Of a stretch of DNA of 64,000 nucleotides, positions 43,265-54,650 are shown in pieces (the stretch's first letter is position 1; every line of letters begins with the position of its first letter). Both the position numbers and the translations under genes were made by a program. The notes beneath the pieces were generated by a model. The model saw only the letters and a list, made by a program, of their open reading frames with translations, was not told where the DNA came from and made no database searches. This DNA comes from Chamaecyparis obtusa (taxonomy: Eukaryota > Streptophyta > Pinopsida > Cupressales > Cupressaceae): positions 1,178,001 to 1,242,000 of the forward strand of contig BSBK01002053.1 of NCBI GenBank assembly GCA_027943335.1, in the 5' to 3' direction.

Positions 43265-44512
43265 TGTGTGTGTGAAAATTATACCTGATCTGTAGACACA
43301 ACACTCAGTAAAACATTAGAGGTTAGCTATAATCAAAATCGTGCAAAATTGAAAGCTATCTAACCAAGCGATTTACTGCCTTCTAATAGGTGCGAGATTA
43401 ATGTTCTCAGATTATTATCGAGATCAGTGACCTAGACGACACCTAAATGAAGGATTTGAATGCAATTCTAGATATGGAATAAATGCAATTAATCTATATT
43501 TTTGATATTTTCTATGCAATAAGAATGATAAAAACTGATATGATATGAATGCTATTGAAAACTGATATGCTATGAATCTAACAATGATATGTAATATGAA
43601 TGCAAAAATAAGATTGATCTCACAAAGATGTCGATTCGCAAGAGTTTTGATTCTTCAGTTCCAATTCTCCAGCGTGATTGTGCAAAATATGAGATGATTT
43701 GTGAAGAGCTAAAGCCTTAATTTATAGAAATCCAGGGCTTTGGAGGTGCATGAATAAAAGCCATAAATCACTCAAATTAACTCATCTTGATTTTTGAGTT
43801 ATCTGATCATAAAAGATAGTTAATTCTCAAAATCATGCAAAAACATGCAAAAACAGCTTTTTAACTCAAATTAGAGTTTAGATCAACTTTTTGAACTCCA
43901 AAAGGATGTTGAGTTCCAAAAAGTCAATAACTTGCATTGATTTTCTGATTTGGAGTTTAACTGTTTCTTTTGAATATGCATAATAATTAAGAATTAAATA
44001 AATAAATAAAGTGATTTATCCTCAACTCAACTGATTTTTGAAAATAAATAATTAATTTATGGGTTAATTAACTATTTATTCAAACTTTTATTAAAAATTA
44101 TATTATTAAATAATGACAACATGCTTTAATTAATTAAATAAGAATTTAATCAATTAAAGATAGGAATTTTGATTTATTGTCAAAATTAAATAATACAATT
44201 AATAATAGATAGAATTAAATTTAATTACATAATTAAGTGGCAAATATTAAATCTAATTAATTAAATATGAAAATATTCAATTAATCAAATTTTAGGATAA
44301 ATGTGATTTATTGCCAAATAATTATAAAATTAAAGATAATTAAGATAATTAGGAATATTACTAGGAATATTCCCCGATGCAAAATTTAAGATAATCAATT
44401 ATGATTCGATGATGTTTAGATGTGCCTTAGATTAGGACTTTGATGTCGATTTCGTTCGAATTTGTCGATGTAGGAGGTTAATGAACTTATAGCCCATTTT
44501 TGGGGTATTACA
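43265..44512 (-). repeat. 5' LTR of copy 3
   Basis: 1248 bp, TG...CA ends, followed by CATAA target duplication at 44513-44517. Confidence 0.95.
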
Positions 44513-44773
44513 CATAAATCTGCATAAAATAATCCAACCCTAAACTAGTCGCATCTGATCATAAATGTGCTCTATAAATATCTCAACAAATCAGACACAT
44601 CCTTCATTGTGTGTCCCTTCCTGTACTGATCCTACTCGCAGACAAAAAGCCTCGATCTAACTACCTCTGCAATCGCCCCTCAAATCATCAATTTTTAGCT
44701 ACCCGCACTTTGTAAACATCCTCTACAGAAGAAAGCTAGCCAAAACTGGCCGCACCGCTTTGAAATAACACTA

Positions 44774-44819
44774 GTCGCATGATCGCATGAGCTCAAAAGC
44801 CTTCATGCTATCATGCTAC
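44774..44819. repeat. 46-bp imperfect palindrome, unit 1
   Basis: The left arm GTCGCATGATCGCATG pairs with the right arm CATGCTATCATGCTAC with two mismatches. Confidence 0.7.
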
Positions 44820-44972
44820 AAGGCTTTGAAAACTTTCCTCTACTATCGCATAGACACCTGGACCCACAAGACATCACACCTGTCAAACTTTACCACATGG
44901 CCCAATAGGAGCCGACCACATGGGTCAGACCCACGATAACACCACCAGGAAGCACCAAAGAATCCAACAGTA

Positions 44973-45018
44973 GTCGCATGATCGCATGGGATTAGAAGAT
45001 CCCATGCGAACATGTGAC
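44973..45018. repeat. 46-bp imperfect palindrome, unit 2
   Basis: The left arm GTCGCATGATCGCATGGGAT pairs with ATCCCATGCGAACATGTGAC with two mismatches in 20; loop of six bases. Confidence 0.75.
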
Positions 45019-45199
45019 CACCGTAGATCTTGAATCTATGAGGCCACATGCTACCGGGCCCACTACAGACTAGACACGTCACCACCTGATGACCCATCAA
45101 ATCCCCTATCATCACCTAGCTAGCCACTAAGAAGTAGACATATCACCAGCCAAGGGCCCACTGCCAAACTGCAAGCTCTGCATCGACCATTGAAGGCTT

Positions 45200-45245
45200 G
45201 TCGCATGATCGCATGCGGCCTTTTAAGCTCATGCGATAATGTGAC
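45200..45245. repeat. 46-bp imperfect palindrome, unit 3
   Basis: The left arm GTCGCATGATCGCATG pairs with CATGCGATAATGTGAC with mismatches. Confidence 0.7.
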
Positions 45246-45281
45246 AATGTTAGCTATCTTAACCGCAATTGTTGATAGTTT

Positions 45282-45327
45282 GTCACATGGTCGCATGTGG
45301 TTAGAAGGCTGCATGCGATCATGCGAC
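45282..45327. repeat. 46-bp imperfect palindrome, unit 4
   Basis: The left arm GTCACATGGTCGCATG pairs with CATGCGATCATGCGAC with two mismatches. Confidence 0.7.
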
Positions 45328-45844
45328 AACATCAACTTGTGACCTTTTCTTGACTACTGGTGGTTTGAAAGCTTGAAGACTGTGAACTGGGCCCCACTTG
45401 TCAGAGTTGCGCACTTGGAAAAAGTCGATGCCAGAGGAAGAAGTGTGAAGTGCAGAAGGGGTCAAAAAAATAGAGGGTTTTTAGGCTGAAAGTCTAAAAC
45501 ATCCTGAGCTTTCAGGGTGAAGGTCGAAAACATCCTGAGCTTTTGGACCATAAGGAAGAAAACACAAAGGGTTTTCAACACTGAACCTTTTTTTTGAAAC
45601 CCTGCAACAGTATTTCCTGCAACCATTCAAACTTGAATATCTCTGAGGGTTTTATGAATTAGGTCATGCGATTTGAACTGGGGCTTGACAACATATTGAA
45701 GAACATGGGGCTTAGATCGCAAGCCATGAAACTTTGAGGATCTACTTCGCAAGAATGAAAACAAGTTGCAGCAGGGCAGGATAAAAATAGAGACCTAGAA
45801 ACTTGGCCAAATTTGCAGAATAGGAAATTTTGGGCAACAATAAT

Positions 45845-46135
45845 TAAATCTAATTAAATAATCAAGTAGCAATATTAAATCTAATTAATTAAATATTCAT
45901 AATATTCAGTTAATCAAACTTTAGGATAAATAGGATTTATCACCAAATAATCATTAAATTAAAGATAATTAGGATAAATAGGAATAAGGAATATTCCCTG
46001 ATGCAGAATTTAGGATAATCAATTAAGATTTGATAATGTGCAGATGTGCCTTAGGTTAGGACTTTGATGTTGATTTCATTCTATGTGTCGATATAGGAGA
46101 TTAATGAACCTATAGCCCATTTTTAGGGTATTACA
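45845..46135 (-). repeat. 5' LTR of copy 2, second part
   Basis: 291 bp matching the end of the 3' LTR of copy 2 (about 8730-9024), ending AGGGTATTACA. Followed by CTATC (46136-46140). Confidence 0.88.
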
Positions 46136-46140
46136 CTATC

Positions 46141-47131
46141 CAAAAAGAAAGTAGAGCATAATCCCCTAGCCTCTTCACTTCACCAAAACAAAGTAGACAG
46201 ATTAATCTACACACTAAGACTGAAATTATCTCACAAAGATCTATGATGTCAACCGCTTATGGTCTATCAATCTCTCTGGAGAGAGAATGTATCGATCAAA
46301 AGTTGAAGACTCAAAAATCTAGTAGAACGCAAGACCACCTCAATATCCTCCCTACCTACAAGGGGATCCTTCGTCAAGAAGAGCTACACATGCATGAACA
46401 AGTGAAATAAGCCCACTCTCTCAAGATTATCCACAAATAGTGTTCATAGGGCCTATTTAATATGTGTAACAGATATGCAGAAAGCAAATTTATGTTCATT
46501 TTATAGCCCAAAATGAGGTCTGTGATATGAAAGCAAGAAAAGTCACACAAGCTTGACACGTGAGAGTTCATTTTATGTCCAAATTGAAGTGTTATCAAAT
46601 TGAGAAGAATACCTGAATTCCTCACAACGTGCTTAGTAGATTTTACCTATTTTAGCAATTTAGTTGCACTTTTTCCAATCAAACTTAGCAAATATCGATC
46701 AAAAATAGAAGATCTCAATTGTTGGGGTTAGCTGTTAGTCCAAATCTAAAAATCAAATCTGAAAAACAACTTAAAATTTTGAAACAACAATTGAATCCTA
46801 GTATGAAAACTCATACAACAGCTGGTTACCTTTCATACGATAATCCAAATACCATACAACAGTGGGTTAGCTCTGGTACGACTATCTGGAAACTCATACA
46901 ACAGTGGGTATCTATTCAAATGACAAAGGAGTTCCCAAATGATAGTCTATAGGTTATGATACGAGCCTCAAAATCTTCAACTGTCATACGACAACCTGTA
47001 TCTTCTGGTATGACTTTCTGATAAAAGTCATACAAAAAACATACGAACAGAGAATAAAATCATAGAATTGACCAAAAAATGACAAAAGAATGATAGAATT
47101 TGATATAGAAGAAATGGAAACCCATTTCAGG
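46141..47131 (-). other. Copy 1 untranslated leader, part 2
   Basis: Resumes the leader left at 7757. It matches copy 2 from about 26395 on (CCAAAAAG...GTAGAGCATA). It holds mutated GTACGAC motifs (for instance 46808, 46875-46882, 46980). No ORF supported. Confidence 0.8.
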
Positions 47132-47149
47132 GCCCCACGGTGGGCGCTA
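47132..47149 (-). promoter_or_regulatory. Copy 1 primer-binding site (mutated)
   Basis: The minus strand reads TAGCGCCCACCGTGGGGC, one transition from copy 3, and four bases from the LTR. Confidence 0.75.
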
Positions 47150-47153
47150 GAAA

Positions 47154-48409
47154 TGTGTGTGAATATTGTACCTAGCTGTAGACACAACACTTCAGTAAAA
47201 CATTAGAGGTTAGCAAAAATCAAAATTTTGCAAGTAAATGAAACTATGCTAACCAGGCAATTTACTACCTTCTAGTAGGTGTGAGTATGATGTTCTCAGA
47301 TTGAAATCGAGATCAGTGACAATGCAACACCTAAACAAAGGATTTGAATGCAAAAGAATGAAAGACTGTATGAATGCAGATTAATCTATATTTTTGTATT
47401 TTCTATGCAATAATATGAAAAATTGTATGAATCTAAGCTAGATGAATGAAATTGAATGCAGATTTAATCTAAGAATGATATGAATGAATATGAATGCTAT
47501 GATATGAAAACTATGCAAAACTATGATCAACTATGAAAGATCTCACAAATAGCCTATCGCAAGTGTTTAATCCTTCAATTGCCAATTTTCCAGAGTAATT
47601 GTGCAAATTCAAGTGTTCATAATTATGAAGAGCTGAGCCTTGATTTTATAGAAATCCAGGGCTTGAGGATACATGAGAAAAGCCATAAATCACTCTTGAT
47701 AAACTCGAGTTGATTTTTGAGTTATCAAGAAATTGGAGATAATTAACTCACAAAAATCATGCAAAAGTAGTGTTTAACTCAAAATAGAGTTTAGATCAAA
47801 TTTCAACTCATCATCAGATGTTGAGTTTCAATTTTAAAATTGATTGTTAATTTCTAGTTGCTTGCTTTTCTGATTGTGCATGGTTTAATTATAAATTAAT
47901 TTAAAATAAAGTGATTTATTCTCAACTTAACTAATTTTTTAATTAAAACAATTGATTTATGGGTTAATCAATTGTTAAATCAAACTTTATTCTAAAACTA
48001 TTTTAAAAATTGACAACTGACATTAATTAATTAAATAAGAATTTAATCAATTAGTCATGAGATTTTTTATTTATTGTCAAACTGAAATAATAAAATTTAG
48101 GAATAAATAGAATTAAATTTAATTAAATAATTAAGTGGAAAAATTAAATCTAATTAATTAAATATTCAGAATATTCAATTAATCAAACTTTAGGATAAAT
48201 AAGATTTATTGCCAAATAATTATTAAATCAAAGATAATTAGGATAAATAGGAATATTGCTAGGAATATTCCCCAATACAGAATTTAAGATAATCAATTAG
48301 GATTCGATAATGTGCAGATGTGCCTTTCGTTAGGACTTTGATGTCGATTTCATTCGATTTGAAGATGTAAGAGGTTAATGAACCTATAGCCCATTTTTGG
48401 GGTATTACA
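47154..48409 (-). repeat. 5' LTR of copy 1
   Basis: 1256 bp, starts TGTGTGTGAATATTG and ends GGGGTATTACA. The next five bases, GTACA (48410-48414), should be one half of its target duplication; the mate is left of the window. Confidence 0.9.
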
Positions 48410-48810
48410 GTACAACCAACTTAACCACCATTTGAGAAACTTTTCAAAAAGTTGCAAAAGTTGCTCAAGCAACTTTGTAAAGTTGCTTAGCAAATTTTTA
48501 CCAAAGGTGTCATTTGGCCTATTAGACCTACTCAAAGACTTAGTAAGGAATCCTAAGTCCTAAATAAGGACTTTTAAGGTTCTAAAACCTTATTGAAACC
48601 ATTTCCAACCAAAATTACCTTTTGGAGATTCTTCAGGCCATTTAGACCAAATGGATCACTAACTCTCCCTGAGCTCATTTGGCTCTTACAATCACAAACA
48701 TGGTTCCAAACACATTAACCTTATTCTAACTCACCACAAACACCTAACATAACCCTACAGACTCCTAACTCATCAATGTGGGAGGTTCCCTACACTAGGT
48801 AGCCACTCAA
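48410..48810. other. Unassigned sequence upstream of the element E gag
   Basis: Nothing coding seen. It contains a perfect palindrome with arms AAAGTTGC/GCAACTTT and loop TCAA at 48457-48476. Confidence 0.4.
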
Positions 48811-51030
48811 TTGCAAGCATCCACCCAAGCATCTACCCAAACACCACCGCCTCTCGCTGCATCAACACCCCTTTTGCAAGGAGCAACACAAACTACCCCA
48901 CCTGCATCTGCCCAGTCCACTACACAATCTCAATCCATGCAAGTTCCCCTTCTAGTGTTTGTTGTTAGCATGCACGTACATAAATTCACCTTCACCATAG
49001 GAATGTCATCTATGCCATGCCACAATCCTCCACCTATATCCAAAACTCTTGTATCCACTCCCACATTCGTGGCAAACTCTGTATCACAACCCGCACTAGG
49101 GATTGGTGCCACCTAGAGCCTTGGCCAAGCACAAATGAATGTCATGGGCATACCTACACATGGCCAACTTTACCAAAAAAACCCTCAGTAGTAGACCTTC
49201 CCCCAAGAAGTGCAACAACCACCTCCACCTCCTTTTATTGCATCTTTTCCCACATTCACCAACTACTTGTCTATGCCATCAGTCACTCAACAAAATGCTC
49301 TACCACAATTGCAATAACTTGGCTCTACCCATCCCACTGCGCTTTTCATACAACCACCCATAATTCACACCCAAGCTACCATCCCCCCCCCTCAATAATG
49401 TGGGTATGCACCCCTCTTATGTCATCCAAGGCCATCACCAACCCCAACAACAACCATCCTACCAACTTTCCCCACAACAATAGTACTTCTTGGTGCCACA
49501 AACCAATCCTCTCATTCCACAACAACAAGCCATGCCATATCCTGCCCAGTAATAGGCTCCAACCTTACATCAGAAATACATCACCCAACAAGCTAGCTAG
49601 AATCCATTTTAGATGGCCTTTTTCATCGGGAAATCCCCCTACCCAAACTCACAATATCCTCTACATATCCCCCCATATTCACCCAAACCATCAGATCCAT
49701 TCTCAATGGGAGTACCTAGCCTGACACTTGTCAAATTGGAATGGGAAGAGATGAGAAATGCCCTCAAAGAACTCAAGGATAGTACTGAGGGTAAATCTTT
49801 CAAGTTTGAGGAAGTTTATTCATATCCATTCAATAGATTAATCATAGCACTACCCTTCCCCAAGCATTTTGAAACACCCAAGTTTGATAAGTATCGAAGG
49901 AAGAGAGATCTAGTCAACCATATCAAGGAATTCTACATGGTATGCCAAGAGGTGGCATTTAATGACATATACCTCATGCACCTCTTTTCCAAGAGTTTGG
50001 GAGGGCCTACCATCAAATGGTTCTACAAAATACCATATGGGTCTATCTCCACATTCTTGGAGCTCTCAGAAAAATTTGTGGCCCAATACACCCATAACAT
50101 TGAGAATGAGCTCTCCTTGCTAGACCTATGCAATACTAAGAAAAAGGGAGGTGAAACTTTGGCTAACCATTTACAAAGATGGTAAAACCTCACCATGATG
50201 TTGTCATACCAACCACCAAAGAAGCACCTTACCAAGATATTCATCAACAATTTGCATTTGAAGTTATCCCACTCCATGTGAATGAACTATATACAGACAT
50301 ACCAAGACATCAAAGGGAAAGGAATGGACATCAAATGAGCTCTTTTGGATGATGGTACCATCAAACATTACAAGGAGAGCTCCCAAGATAGACCTAACAA
50401 TGATCAATCTCATTATTGGAACAAAAACAAGAATGTGGTCACTGACAGAGCCATAGACACCAGGAAAGCTCATGTTGTTGTAGTTGGTCCCAATCCCCCT
50501 CCCCCAACCTATCAAAATCAAACACCCATGTACCAACAACAAGTACCCATCTATCAGTAATCTTCTTATCAGCCACCTATTAATCATACCAATGTCATAT
50601 ATGTCACCCAAGGACAGAATAAGCCTCATGTGCAAAACAATCTGAAACACACATTCATGCCCCTTGGAGAACCCCTAGATGTTATCTTCTACCACATGAA
50701 CGGTGCAAACCTGATTAAGTATCTACAAACCCAGCCCTTTGATGAGTCAACACCCAAGCTGGTCTGGTATAAGGATAATGAGTACTATGACTATCACTGT
50801 GTTAAGGGACACACCACCGTGAAGTGCATGAAACTCAAACACTATGTTCAGGGCCTCATAGATAAAAAGGAGATCACAGTTGATGCCCCTTCCCAGACAT
50901 TTCCTAATGCCAACTTGTAGATCTATCAAAATATGTTTCCTAAACATAATGCCAAAAAGAATCAAGAAAATTTTAACCCTCTCATAGACCAAGGTAAAGG
51001 TAAATAAGGTGACCATGGTGATGGGAAAGA
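48811..51030 (+). pseudogene. Gag of a second gypsy element (E), plus strand, broken
   Basis: The N-terminal part (48811-49610) is Pro/Gln/Ser-rich, with stops and a frame change at a C8 run (49382-49390). The Gag core follows at 49613-50185 (KFEEVYSYPFNRLIIALPFP, LMHLFSKSLGGPTIKWFYKIP, ETLANHLQRW). A zinc-knuckle region lies at about 50780-50830 (YDYHCVKGHTTVKC), in which the first Cys has become Tyr. The layout and knuckle type match the Tat-like gag above, but the sequence is much diverged and lies on the opposite strand, so it is a different family. It is cut by the copia element after 51030 and continues at 58158. Confidence 0.8.
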
Positions 51031-52322
51031 TGTTGGAGATTTTCCAACAGGCCAGTACTGACTGTATGTTCATCATTGATGACAACATATGGAAAGTAGC
51101 ATGCATGGAAGTCTTATGTAGTAAGCTTTTAGTATATGTAGCGTGGACATGATATCATGGGCATAGAGGTTAACTGTTAGTACAGATAGTTATATTGTAG
51201 ATGGTGTCAGCAGTAGTCCTAACAGATTAATAGATAGTGTTATGTGTATGGTTGTCCATATAGTTATCATGGAGCCTTACGCACTTGGATATATGTTGAA
51301 TACATGTTAGTGATGTTTCAGTTATGGATGCATAGTCTGATGATGAATGCAAGTGAAGTTATGTAGTTGCTATTCGCATGTAGCAGTTTCCTGTGTTTGT
51401 GTAGAAGAGCCAACAGAGATTTTATTATTTCTTGAGTTGTGCCTATCTTGAGGGTATGTGCCCTTGGAGTTAAGCTTGGAGAAGTGTTATTGATGTTTTG
51501 TTAAGAGCACATAAGTAAATTCAACTTACAGAGAAAGTTCCAATTGTTTTGGTAGAGCCGACAATGTGTAGCATGCATCTACAATTATTCTATTAGACAG
51601 GTCCCAGAATGAGTTGCGTGCATAATAGAGCTAAAAGAATATTTGTTGGATTTTATTATGGTTTCTCTAATATGATTTCAAGGTTTTTCTAATAGGATGA
51701 CTTGATTATATCATTTGAAGGAAAGATATTTATAGGCAATCATTTGTGATTGTTGAAGTGTGGTTCATGGTTGATTAAGCAAAGCATAGTAGAATGTGCG
51801 AAGTGTTGAGACATCAGAAGGTCTATGTGACCAAGTACTTGTTCTATTCATTGGAACTCATCTAGAAAGTAGGTCAAAGCACAATTCACCAAGATCTAGA
51901 TATAGTGGATACCTATTATTCAGAAGGTTCTAGCCTTCACCCATTTGAGCAGTGAGCTCTCAGATAGTGTGTCCTCTCCCCTAATGGGGAAAATTGTAAA
52001 AGAATCCTAATAGGGTATGACCCTTAACTAGGTCTACTGTACTTAATATATTGTAAAGCTACTCCTAACAGGGTAAAGGATCTTCTAGCAAGGATCATTA
52101 TACACTAGTACAAAATATTACTGGGTATCAAGTCCCACCAGGGTTTTTACCTATTTGGGTTTCCCCGTAACTAGAATATTCATGTTGTGTTCAAGTGTTC
52201 TTTCATTATGTTTATGCTTTTTATGTTTAACTATGTACTTAATAGAATAAATAATTGAAATTTTTAGATAATTGATTCACCACCCCCCCCCCCTCAGTTA
52301 TCTTTTGCGACTATTCCTAACA
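51031..52322 (+). repeat. 5' LTR of the copia element
   Basis: 1292 bp, TG...CA ends. Confidence 0.9.
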
Positions 52323-52324
52323 AT

Positions 52325-52337
52325 TGGTATTAGAGCC
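52325..52337 (+). promoter_or_regulatory. Copia primer-binding site
   Basis: TGGTATTAGAGCC, one transition from the initiator tRNA-Met complement TGGTATCAGAGCC, two bases after the LTR. Confidence 0.85.
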
Positions 52338-52379
52338 AAGTACCTCGGAGAGAAATTTTAACAGCTTGAGGTTGATCAA

Positions 52380-53330
52380 ATGGCATACTTCAGGAAAGAA
52401 AGTCCTAAGTTCGATGGAGAGAATTATCTTGATTGGAAGAACAAGATGGTAACCCATTTGCAGTGCATTTCTTTTGAAGTTTTTAATGTAACCATCAAAG
52501 TAGCCAAGATTCCTACCTTAGAAGACCTTGGAAAGGATGATGCTATTGACATACAAAAGGAATTGTTTCATCATAATTATATTACTAAAGAATCCCTTAT
52601 CAGCACCCTATCTGATGGTGAATTTTCAGAAGTAAAAAAGATAGATACAACCCATAAAATATGGAAGCACCTAGAAGACACATTTGAAGGAGACAAACAA
52701 GAAAAGGATGCACATAGAAAGACATGAAAGAAAAGATACAATGCATTAGAGATGCCACCTAAAGAAAACATCAAAGCTTACAATTAGAGGATTAATGAAG
52801 CAGTTGTTGGAATCAAGAACAATGGTGGAGAGATTTTAGAGGAGGAAATTATGGATAAGTTGATGACTACTCTTAATCTAGAATATGAAAGCAAGATCAA
52901 CGTCCTTGATGAGACCATGCAGCTTACATCAAATTTCAAGATAGAGACCTTGATCAACAAGATCTTAGCTTTTGAGATTTCAAGATTGAAGACAGAGCCA
53001 AAGAGTGAAATAGCTTTCAAAGCAACAGTTCATGGTAAAAAATCTGCAAACACTTCTGGTAATTTTGATGATGATGATGAAGATAAAACACTAGATTATT
53101 TTATTACTATGATTGCCAAAAGAGAAAAGAAAGGAAAATGAAAATATGAGGGTCAATTACCATTTAAGTTCTTTTCATGTAATAAGATTGGTCACTTTGC
53201 ATCTAAGTGCCCCACTAGAGCTAAAAATTTCAAAAAGGATTACAAGCCTAAGTATTCTAAGGAATGCTACTATGCTAAAGATGGATTTTCAAATGAAGAA
53301 TTAGGTGAAGAAGAAATTGGATTCATTTCT
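52380..53330 (+). pseudogene. Copia gag (broken)
   Basis: Starts MAYFRKESPKFDGENYLDWK at 52380. The same frame continues through 52851-53141 and on to 53343 with stops (TGA at 52725, TAG at about 52785, TGA at 53139). The zinc knuckle (about 53175) reads FFSCNKIGHFASKC, where the first Cys of the usual C-x2-C has become Phe. Confidence 0.85.
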
Positions 53331-53342
53331 ATTGTAGACAAA

Positions 53343-53720
53343 ATGAATAGTAAGTCAGTTCCTAAAAATGAGAAAGTAAATCAAGAGCTAGCTTTGATTT
53401 TCCAAGCAAATATAAGAACAGACTGGATTATAGACAGTGGTTGTTCACATCACATGACAGGTGATAAAGGTAGGTTTGTTCATTTGGACAAATACAATGG
53501 AGGTATGGTCAGATTTGGAGACCACTCCTAAACCTATAGTTGGTACAGGAGCCATCACTTTGGATGGAAAGAATAGTACTAATGATGTTCTTTATGTTGA
53601 TGGTTTGAAACATAACCTTCTCAGTGTTGGACAGTTACTTGGTAAAGGCTATCAATTGGAGTTCAAAGATGAAAAATGCATCATTAACAAAAAAATGGTG
53701 TTATGATTGTATCAGGTACA
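53343..53720 (+). pseudogene. Copia protease (broken)
   Basis: The catalytic motif WIIDSGCSHHMTG is present (about 53423-53461). A frame change near 53528 moves the reading to NDVLYVDGLKHNLLSVGQLL, and a second frame change lies near 53700. Confidence 0.85.
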
Positions 53721-54650
53721 AAGACAAGAGGTAATGTTTTTCAACTCAATTCAGAAGCAAGTTGTTTTGTTGTTGAAGTTGATGACAGTTGGTTATGGCA
53801 TAAAAGACTATGTCATATCAATTTTGATAACATAGTGAAGATAAGAAATGTAAAGGTAGTAAGAGATCTACCTAGCATAGAAAAGCCAGTTGATACTATA
53901 TGCAGGGAATGTGTCATGGGGAAGCATGTGAAAATTCATTCAAGAGCAAGCAGAATTTAGCAAAGAACAAGTTGGATCTGATTCATACAGACCTATGTGG
54001 TCCAACTCAAACAAGGTCATACTATGGTGAAAGGTATTTCATTTTGTTTTTTGATGATTATACCAGGATGATGTGAGTTTTGTTCTTAAAAGATAAGTCA
54101 GAAGCATTTGATAAGTTCAAAATATTCAAAGCTAAGGTTGAGAATGAATCTGGATTAAAGATAAAATGTTTGAGATCCGACAGAGGAGGATAATTCACCT
54201 CTGATAGATTTTATGAGTACTATGAAGAACATGGCATAAAGAGACAATTAAGTGCACCTAAAACACCTCAGCATAATGGAATTGAAGAGAGAAGGAATAG
54301 GATCATTCTTGATACAATGCACACCATTATGATAGAAGGAAAAGTTACACACATCTATTGGAGAGATGCAGTCAATAGAGCAGTCTACACAATCAATAGA
54401 ATTCAGTTAAGGCCTGGCACTGACAAAACACCTTATGAGCTATGGTTTGGTAATGTTCCCATAGTTAAATACTTTAGAATCTTTGGAAGCAAGTGCTACA
54501 TCAAGAGGGATGAAGTAGTAGGCAAGTTTGATGCAAGAAGTGATGAAGTTATTTTCCTTGGTTACTCTACTAAAAGTAAAGCTTATAGATGTTTCAATTT
54601 AAGATTGAAAAAGATCATTGAAAGTGCTCATGTAAAGATTGATGAAAATT
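53703..54650 (+). pseudogene. Copia integrase (broken)
   Basis: The zinc region is WLWHKRLCH...CRECVMGKH (53790-53935). A third frame change is near 53957. Core residues recognisable: DLIHTDLCG (Asp), LRSDRGG (Asp) followed by a TAA at 54191, and PQHNGIEERRN (Glu). A TGA at 54074 stands where Trp is expected. Confidence 0.85.

Larger units (their letters stand above)
29162..44512 (-). mobile_element. Tat-like Ty3/gypsy retrotransposon copy 3, nearly intact
   Basis: 15,351 bp. Both LTRs are 1248 bp (29162-30409 and 43265-44512) and I found no difference between them in the blocks compared. Target duplication CATAA at 29157-29161 and 44513-44517. PBS at 43243-43260 and PPT at 30410-30423. Gag-pol is open for about 2480 codons apart from one single-base frameshift. 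It lacks the PMD gene found in copy 2. The LTR subtype (CCTGATCTGTAGAC) is shared with copy 4, not with copies 1 and 2. All signs point to a recent insertion. Confidence 0.95.
28279..45839. mobile_element. Element B: probable 2.2-kb solo LTR, split by copy 3
   Basis: B starts TGTTATACACTAAG and ends TTTTGGGCAACA, with 5-bp duplications ATAAT at 28274-28278 and 45840-45844. Without copy 3 and its duplication it is 2205 bp (28279-29161 plus 44518-45839). I find no repeat of the start at its end, no PBS, no PPT and no gag-pol, so a solo LTR is the simplest reading. A non-autonomous element with very short or lost LTRs remains possible. Confidence 0.65.
44518..45839. repeat. Element B, right part
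   Basis: 1322 bp, richer in GC than its surroundings, with four 46-bp imperfect palindromes and no convincing ORF. It ends in CAACA before the ATAAT duplication. Confidence 0.65.
7758..46135 (-). mobile_element. Tat-like Ty3/gypsy retrotransposon copy 2, with PMD gene, itself interrupted
   Basis: A complete minus-strand element with a 3' LTR at 7758-9024 and a 5' LTR at 27342-28278 plus 45845-46135. Both LTRs carry the CCTAGCT(G/A)TAGAC subtype sequence near the start. Removing the small LTR element (15003-18059) and element B with its duplication (28279-45844) leaves about 17.8 kb. It sits in the leader of copy 1: sequence left of 7758 (GGATCTAGGTTTTTGGTA) and right of 46135 (CCAAAAAGAAAGTAGAGC) joins up just as the undivided leader of copy 2 does near 26370-26410. 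Coding parts are heavily mutated. Confidence 0.9.

Noticed and set aside
44774..45327. CRISPR-like array
   Set aside because: Only four palindromic units with irregular spacing in a plant LTR; not a direct-repeat and spacer structure.
44843..45335. Minus-strand ORFs in element B
   Set aside because: Their content comes from the 46-bp palindromes; no homology or conservation.
49017..49724. Plus-strand 235-codon ORF in element E
   Set aside because: It is the wrong frame of the gag N-terminus; the Gln/Pro-rich frame agrees with the downstream gag core apart from the C8 slip.
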